Source: JBFLVQ01 sp040758525
GTDB lineage: Bacteria; Acidobacteriota; Blastocatellia; Chloracidobacteriales; JADJPF01
Assembly: GCA_040758525.1 (NCBI GenBank)
Contig: JBFLVQ010000313.1
Span: 1-10,634 of the forward strand
Reading direction: 5' to 3'
DNA length: 10,634 nucleotides
The position numbers and the translations under genes are program-made. Shown here in pieces: positions 7,089 to 10,634 of the stretch. A model generated the notes under the pieces. The model searched no databases. It worked only from the letters and a program-made list of their open reading frames with translations, and was not told the DNA's origin. The first letter of the stretch is position 1. The number at the start of each line of letters is the position of its first letter.

Positions 7089-7118
7089 ATTTTAGCTGTT
7101 GAATAAGTATCGCTTCAA
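7089..7118 (-). promoter_or_regulatory. Candidate promoter for the AlbA_2 gene
   Basis: On the minus strand, TTGAAG (7118-7113) and TAAAAT (7094-7089) are separated by 18 bases, matching the sigma70 consensus at 4/6 and 5/6. It sits directly after the terminator of the upstream operon and about 60 bases before the ATG at 7026, which is where a promoter is needed. Confidence 0.45.
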
Positions 7119-7120
7119 CC

Positions 7121-7140
7121 ATAAAAAGCCGAAGCTTTGT
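7121..7140 (-). terminator. Intrinsic terminator with UUCG tetraloop ending the TPR/phosphodiesterase operon
   Basis: On the minus strand, AAAGC (7138-7134), TTCG (7133-7130) and GCTTT (7129-7125) form a short stem capped by a C(UUCG)G tetraloop, an exceptionally stable cap. Two more T residues follow, giving a five-T run (TTTTTAT). It starts about 27 bases after the phosphodiesterase stop. The stem is only 5 base pairs and AT-rich, so efficiency is uncertain. Confidence 0.6.
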
Positions 7141-7164
7141 GGGATTACATAGGTTAGCTAAATA

Positions 7165-8439
7165 TCAACCAATCAGAAATGCACAGGCCTCATCAGTACG
7201 TAAAAAGGTTGGTGGTTGTCGATGTGTAGACATCAGAAAAGCATAAGAGGTGGCAGCGGTGGCATTCCCATGTGTCGCCGCTAAATGACCAATCATATCA
7301 AAAGCCAGATTGCCCCAATAATAACCATCTTGCAGACTTACTAGTATATTGGCTGGATGATCAACCAACTCTGAAGAGAGCGAATCGCGCAGTCGCATAA
7401 GAATATCAGGATAGTAGTGATCACGAGTGGCATTAAACCAGGCTTGATCGTTAGCAAACCCTGCTGGATCAAGCGCACCCTGCTTACGCAACTGCTCAGC
7501 GATAGTAGCTAGCTTAAGAGGATCACCTGATTCGCAGTAATATCGAAAGGCTCTCTCTGCTGGATTATAATCGACCAGCGCAGTTCCGGAATTGCCAACT
7601 ATTTTGATCTTATCGCTACCATTAAGCTTATATATAGAGAAGTCTATCCCTTCTGTCTCCTTCAACACATTAGCAATATCATTAAGATTGGCTGGCTCGG
7701 TATATAATGCTGCATATGAACAGAGTCCAAATGCAGGTGCAACGACAGAATTACTACTACGCAGTTTGCTGGCAATTTTGAAACCAGCTCGTGTTAGTTG
7801 TCGCTCCATTCTTACACGCTGACAACTCTCCATATAGTTGCCGTGGTCGGAATAGACAACTATCTCTAACTTACCTTGATGACGCTGATAAAGCTCTATC
7901 AGACGACGATCCAATTCACGTAAGGCAGGATAGAGTAGCGACCTACTGCCCATATGAATTACTCCATCGGTTGATTTCAAGAAAGCAACATAGAGTTTTC
8001 TCTCAACTTTCTCATATTTACCAAAAAACCGCTGAAAATCTGCCTCCCATATCAGATCTGGAATGACATAGACAAGAAATTCAAAAGGTAATGGCTCTTC
8101 ATAATCGAGTTTATGATTATAACCACGCTTAACAGGATCGGACTTACGTTTACCTATATATTTCTTTATCCCACCGCCTAATGCACGAGTATTAGGATCA
8201 AAGTATAGGTTCTCATAACCAGGAGTAGGATTGGCTTTAAGCAGTTGTACCATTGCCGGTCCTGTGGTGGTAGGAAAGGTCGAGATCAGACGGGAAGGCT
8301 CAGAAAAGATCTGAAATAGTCCTTCTTCAGCACGTAATTCCTCAATCGACTGCCAGGCAACACCATCAAGAGCTAATACTAATCGCCGTTCGACACCTTC
8401 TAATTTAAGATCTGCATGTAATTTTATTCCATAAGTCAT
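7165..8439 (-). CDS. Alkaline phosphatase-superfamily phosphodiesterase/phosphohydrolase
   Basis: A 424-residue protein with the complete two-metal set of the alkaline phosphatase superfamily, nearest the type I phosphodiesterase/nucleotide pyrophosphatase pattern. LVLALDGV gives metal ligand Asp25. FPTTTGPA (55-62) contains the nucleophile Thr (57-59, probably Thr58). STDGVIHMG gives Asp158 and His162 with the DxxxH spacing. YSDHGNY gives Asp198-His199. ATHGN gives His390. The enzyme should hydrolyse a phosphate mono- or diester or a similar group, but the substrate is unknown. No signal peptide or membrane segment is visible at the N-terminus (MTYGIKLHADLKLEG), unlike many family members, so it looks cytoplasmic. 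Its ATG overlaps the stop of the upstream TPR gene by 4 bases (ATGA), implying translational coupling, and a terminator lies 27 bases downstream. It is the last gene of the operon. Confidence 0.88.
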   Translation of the reverse strand: MTYGIKLHADLKLEGVERRLVLALDGVAWQSIEELRAEEGLFQIFSEPSRLISTFPTTTGPAMVQLLKANPTPGYENLYFDPNTRALGGGIKKYIGKRKSDPVKRGYNHKLDYEEPLPFEFLVYVIPDLIWEADFQRFFGKYEKVERKLYVAFLKSTDGVIHMGSRSLLYPALRELDRRLIELYQRHQGKLEIVVYSDHGNYMESCQRVRMERQLTRAGFKIASKLRSSNSVVAPAFGLCSYAALYTEPANLNDIANVLKETEGIDFSIYKLNGSDKIKIVGNSGTALVDYNPAERAFRYYCESGDPLKLATIAEQLRKQGALDPAGFANDQAWFNATRDHYYPDILMRLRDSLSSELVDHPANILVSLQDGYYWGNLAFDMIGHLAATHGNATAATSYAFLMSTHRQPPTFLRTDEACAFLIG

Positions 8440-9407
8440 GGCTTCTTATTGGCCCCCTTGCCATTTGCCTTGGTCTTGTTTGCCCTACCTTGGGAAAATT
8501 TTTCCGCCTTTGTACGCACTCGCAATTGTTGCAGCTCATCAGTGGAAAAATCCCCTGCTGCCTCACTAAAACCAAGTACAGTAAGCTGCCCAACCGCCTT
8601 CTCATAAGCATTCACAGCATCGCGTAGACTCTGTTGCTTCTCATAAATCCGCCCCATCTGTAACAACACCGCCGGAGCAAAACCCTCCCTTACCGTAAGC
8701 AACTCTTCTAAGAGAGTGAATGCGCCTTTATCCTCTTCCTGTTCACTGTAAAGCTCTAACAGTTCATTATAAACAAGCGGATCTTTTAATCCTTGTGCTA
8801 AAGTTAGACTACGAAAAGTCTCTGGAGTATCAAACAGCACATCTTCAGCATTCTCAATCAACTTTATCAGTTTGTCTTTCAGTCCTGCTGATGAAGTATT
8901 AACATTGGTGGCATCTTTGGCACTATTCTGTTGCTTAAATGCCTCCGTACGACACACTCTTAAACTGTCTTGAAAAGTAGGCTCAAGCTTGAGAGTGGCA
9001 GCAATCTGTTCCAGTAGACCAATGGCAACCAAATACTGGCCATTCTCTACACGTGCACGCGTTAGTAGCAGACGTGCAGGAGTATGCTCAACATTGACTT
9101 GTGTTAATACTAGATCAAGAGATTTAGCGGCTTCATCCCAATGTCCACGTATCTCAAAGAGCCTGGCAAGAAAATAGTGTGCTTCGGGAAAATTGGGATA
9201 CTTTTCGATCGCGCGATAAAGCTCAATAGTGGCACGCCCATCTTGTTCACGTAGATGATAGATTAGTGCTCGTTCATAATGCCAACGCGCACTCTGCGCA
9301 GCAGGGGCAGCAGCCTGCTCGACCAGTTTTATCCACTGTGCCTCTGCTACTGAGCCTAATAATGCTAATAAAGAGATTGTTATCAAAGTTCGCCAAATGA
9401 TTTTCAT
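8436..9407 (-). CDS. Exported tetratricopeptide repeat protein (second gene of operon)
   Basis: A 323-residue protein. Residues 1-23 form a clear Sec signal peptide (MKIIWR, a Leu-rich core, then SVAEA before QW), so the mature protein is extracytoplasmic. TPR-like helical pairs are visible at about 40-73, 74-107 and 109-140 (for example PNFPEAHYFLARLFEIRGHWDEA), then at about 212-245 and 246-275 (ending LRDAVNAYEKAV). A polar, less ordered linker (about 158-176) separates the two sets. The tail (about 300-323) is rich in Lys, Asn and Gly and probably disordered. TPR proteins act as scaffolds, and nothing indicates the partner. The start lies 2 bases after the stop of the upstream TPR gene and has GAGTG about 8-9 bases before it. 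Its TGA overlaps the ATG of the phosphodiesterase gene. Confidence 0.88.
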   Translation of the reverse strand: MKIIWRTLITISLLALLGSVAEAQWIKLVEQAAAPAAQSARWHYERALIYHLREQDGRATIELYRAIEKYPNFPEAHYFLARLFEIRGHWDEAAKSLDLVLTQVNVEHTPARLLLTRARVENGQYLVAIGLLEQIAATLKLEPTFQDSLRVCRTEAFKQQNSAKDATNVNTSSAGLKDKLIKLIENAEDVLFDTPETFRSLTLAQGLKDPLVYNELLELYSEQEEDKGAFTLLEELLTVREGFAPAVLLQMGRIYEKQQSLRDAVNAYEKAVGQLTVLGFSEAAGDFSTDELQQLRVRTKAEKFSQGRANKTKANGKGANKKP

Positions 9408-9409
9408 AA

Positions 9410-10634
9410 TTATTTCACTCTAAAAGGATTCTTAAGATATCTCTTTGCCTGATCATGTGAATCAAAGGCATTTTCGCGCTTAAGCACGGTCTCATAAGCC
9501 GCCATTGCTTCGCTGCGCTGCTGCAACAAGTCATGTAGTTGCCCTGCTTTTAGGTAAGCAAGTGTCACTAACTGTTCGTTTGCATCAGTTAAACCAATGA
9601 CAGCGCGAAAGTGATTGAGCGCGTCCTGATGGCGACCCTGCCCAAATAGGGTCTCGCCATATTGATAGTGCACGAAATCAGCCACTTTAGCGATAGTTTT
9701 ATCTCGCAATAATTCTTCGAAGATACTGTAGCTCTCTTCTGCACGATTTAGCCGTACTAGAGTAGCAGCACGTTCCACTTTAAAGACATAATTTCGAGGA
9801 TATTTCTGAGATAAGGTCTCTAGCAGTTTGAGCATTTCTGGATAGCGTTTCTCGCGTGCATAAAGCGCGATTAACACCACACGTGCATCATCATTGGCAT
9901 AAATACCACGTTCAGTAACTAATCGTAACTCCTCCAAACCACGCTCTCGCGAGCCACGTATACCGCCAATCGTAGCCAGTATCTTAATAAAGAAGGGTAG
10001 ACTGCCAACAATATAATCGTAAGTTCCGATCGTTAGATATGCATCAATATAGCCAGGATTGAGTTCTACTACTTTACGATGTAGATCGACCGACCTTGAG
10101 CCATTACGTAATGCTGAGATAAAGGAGCGTGCTACGGTGGCCTCATAACTGGCTAGCAATCCATGTATCGCGCCTTGATAATAGAGTGCTTCTTGATCAG
10201 CAGCATTCTTCTTAACAGCCGCTTCGGCACGCTCTAGCGCCAGCTTAGTGAGACGACGAAACTCCTCATCTAGCTTAGGATCTACCTTCTCTTTAGTCTC
10301 TGCATAAAAGGATTCGCCGCTGTATAGGCCAGTCTGTAAGCGTCGGCTATTATTAAGAAGTTCTAACCAGAGGTTAGTAGCAAGATAGAAGTAGCCAGCC
10401 GGGTGTTCTGGAACAGTATTAGCCATCTGCTGGAATTTTGTCCGCGCACCTTGATAATCCATATTGTAGAGCGCATCAAAGCCCTGCAGACGCAGACTGC
10501 GATACTCGTCTGTTTCCGCCATAACAATTCTCGGGGCCGCCTTAGCTGCCCTGATATCTTTTTCATCCTTTGATACTGCAGGCACTTCTGCCAATACAGC
10601 AACACCACTTAAAAGTATAACCAATAATATTTTT
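9410..10634 (-). CDS. Exported tetratricopeptide repeat protein (first visible gene of operon), 5' end cut by window edge
   Basis: At least 407 residues are visible. The frame stays open to the right edge. A TTG at 10624 could be read as a start, but the codons before it (Lys-Ile-Leu) continue a signal-peptide core (KILLVILLSGVAVLAE), so the true start lies just outside the window and the protein is probably exported. Counting from the TTG, TPR-like pairs occur at about 42-75, at about 246-279, and in a cluster at 318-385 (for example HYQYGETLFGQGRHQDALNHF). The middle part contains GSLPFFIKILATIGGIRGSRERGL (about 207-230), a hydrophobic segment followed by a basic turn, which may be a lid helix or membrane contact. 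The gene ends 2 bases before the next start, so the pair is co-transcribed. No enzymatic motif is seen, and its function is probably scaffolding. Confidence 0.85.
   Translation of the reverse strand, partial: KILLVILLSGVAVLAEVPAVSKDEKDIRAAKAAPRIVMAETDEYRSLRLQGFDALYNMDYQGARTKFQQMANTVPEHPAGYFYLATNLWLELLNNSRRLQTGLYSGESFYAETKEKVDPKLDEEFRRLTKLALERAEAAVKKNAADQEALYYQGAIHGLLASYEATVARSFISALRNGSRSVDLHRKVVELNPGYIDAYLTIGTYDYIVGSLPFFIKILATIGGIRGSRERGLEELRLVTERGIYANDDARVVLIALYAREKRYPEMLKLLETLSQKYPRNYVFKVERAATLVRLNRAEESYSIFEELLRDKTIAKVADFVHYQYGETLFGQGRHQDALNHFRAVIGLTDANEQLVTLAYLKAGQLHDLLQQRSEAMAAYETVLKRENAFDSHDQAKRYLKNPFRVK

Noticed and set aside
8405..9177. Frames 8405-8611 (-), 8720-8902 (+) and 8989-9177 (+)
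   Set aside because: Out of frame or antisense to the TPR gene, whose signal peptide and repeats are clear.
10622..10624. TTG as start of the rightmost TPR gene
   Set aside because: The frame stays open upstream with Lys-Ile-Leu, extending a signal-peptide core; the real start is beyond the edge.

Overview
The window reads as ordinary chromosome from a bacterium whose MglA and MglB closely resemble those of Myxococcus. The best guess is Acidobacteriota (perhaps Blastocatellia) or another phylum that carries MglBA. This rests on the gene content: Myxococcus-type mglB-mglA, a large penicillin-acylase-family enzyme, TPR lipo/secretory proteins, and an AlbA_2/HATPase protein. Base composition looks AT-leaning by eye (not counted). 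I see no RNA genes, transposases, integrases, att sites or CRISPR arrays. Six of the seven genes lie on the minus strand.

Layout, left to right. Positions 1-2892 (minus) hold a penicillin-acylase-family Ntn hydrolase. It is open for 964 codons and runs off the left edge with no stop, so its C-terminal end is missing. Positions 2893-3150 hold its likely promoter. Positions 3151-4299 (minus) are mglB followed by mglA, the GTPase and its roadblock-family GAP that set cell polarity for motility. Positions 4300-4682 are a 383-base divergent spacer. Positions 4683-5723 (plus) encode an unrecognised 346-residue protein: a long charged amphipathic-helix half with an internal duplication, then a membrane-associated half. 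It converges with a 10-base gap on a minus-strand gene (5734-7026) for an AlbA_2 (Schlafen-type) plus HATPase_c_4 protein. Positions 7027-7164 pack together the terminator of the next operon, a candidate promoter for the AlbA_2 gene, and a leader hairpin. Positions 7165-10634 (minus) form a tight three-gene operon: an exported TPR protein (5' end off the right edge), a second exported TPR protein 2 bases later, and an alkaline-phosphatase-superfamily phosphodiesterase whose start overlaps the preceding stop by 4 bases.

How the genes work together. MglB and MglA are a known functional pair. The TPR/TPR/phosphodiesterase genes are almost certainly co-transcribed and translationally coupled, but their joint job is unknown. 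No evidence ties the acylase, the helical membrane protein or the AlbA_2 protein to the others beyond adjacency. I found no clear new defence or mobile system. The most distinctive items are the unrecognised helical membrane protein and the operon that pairs exported TPR proteins with a phosphodiesterase lacking a signal peptide.
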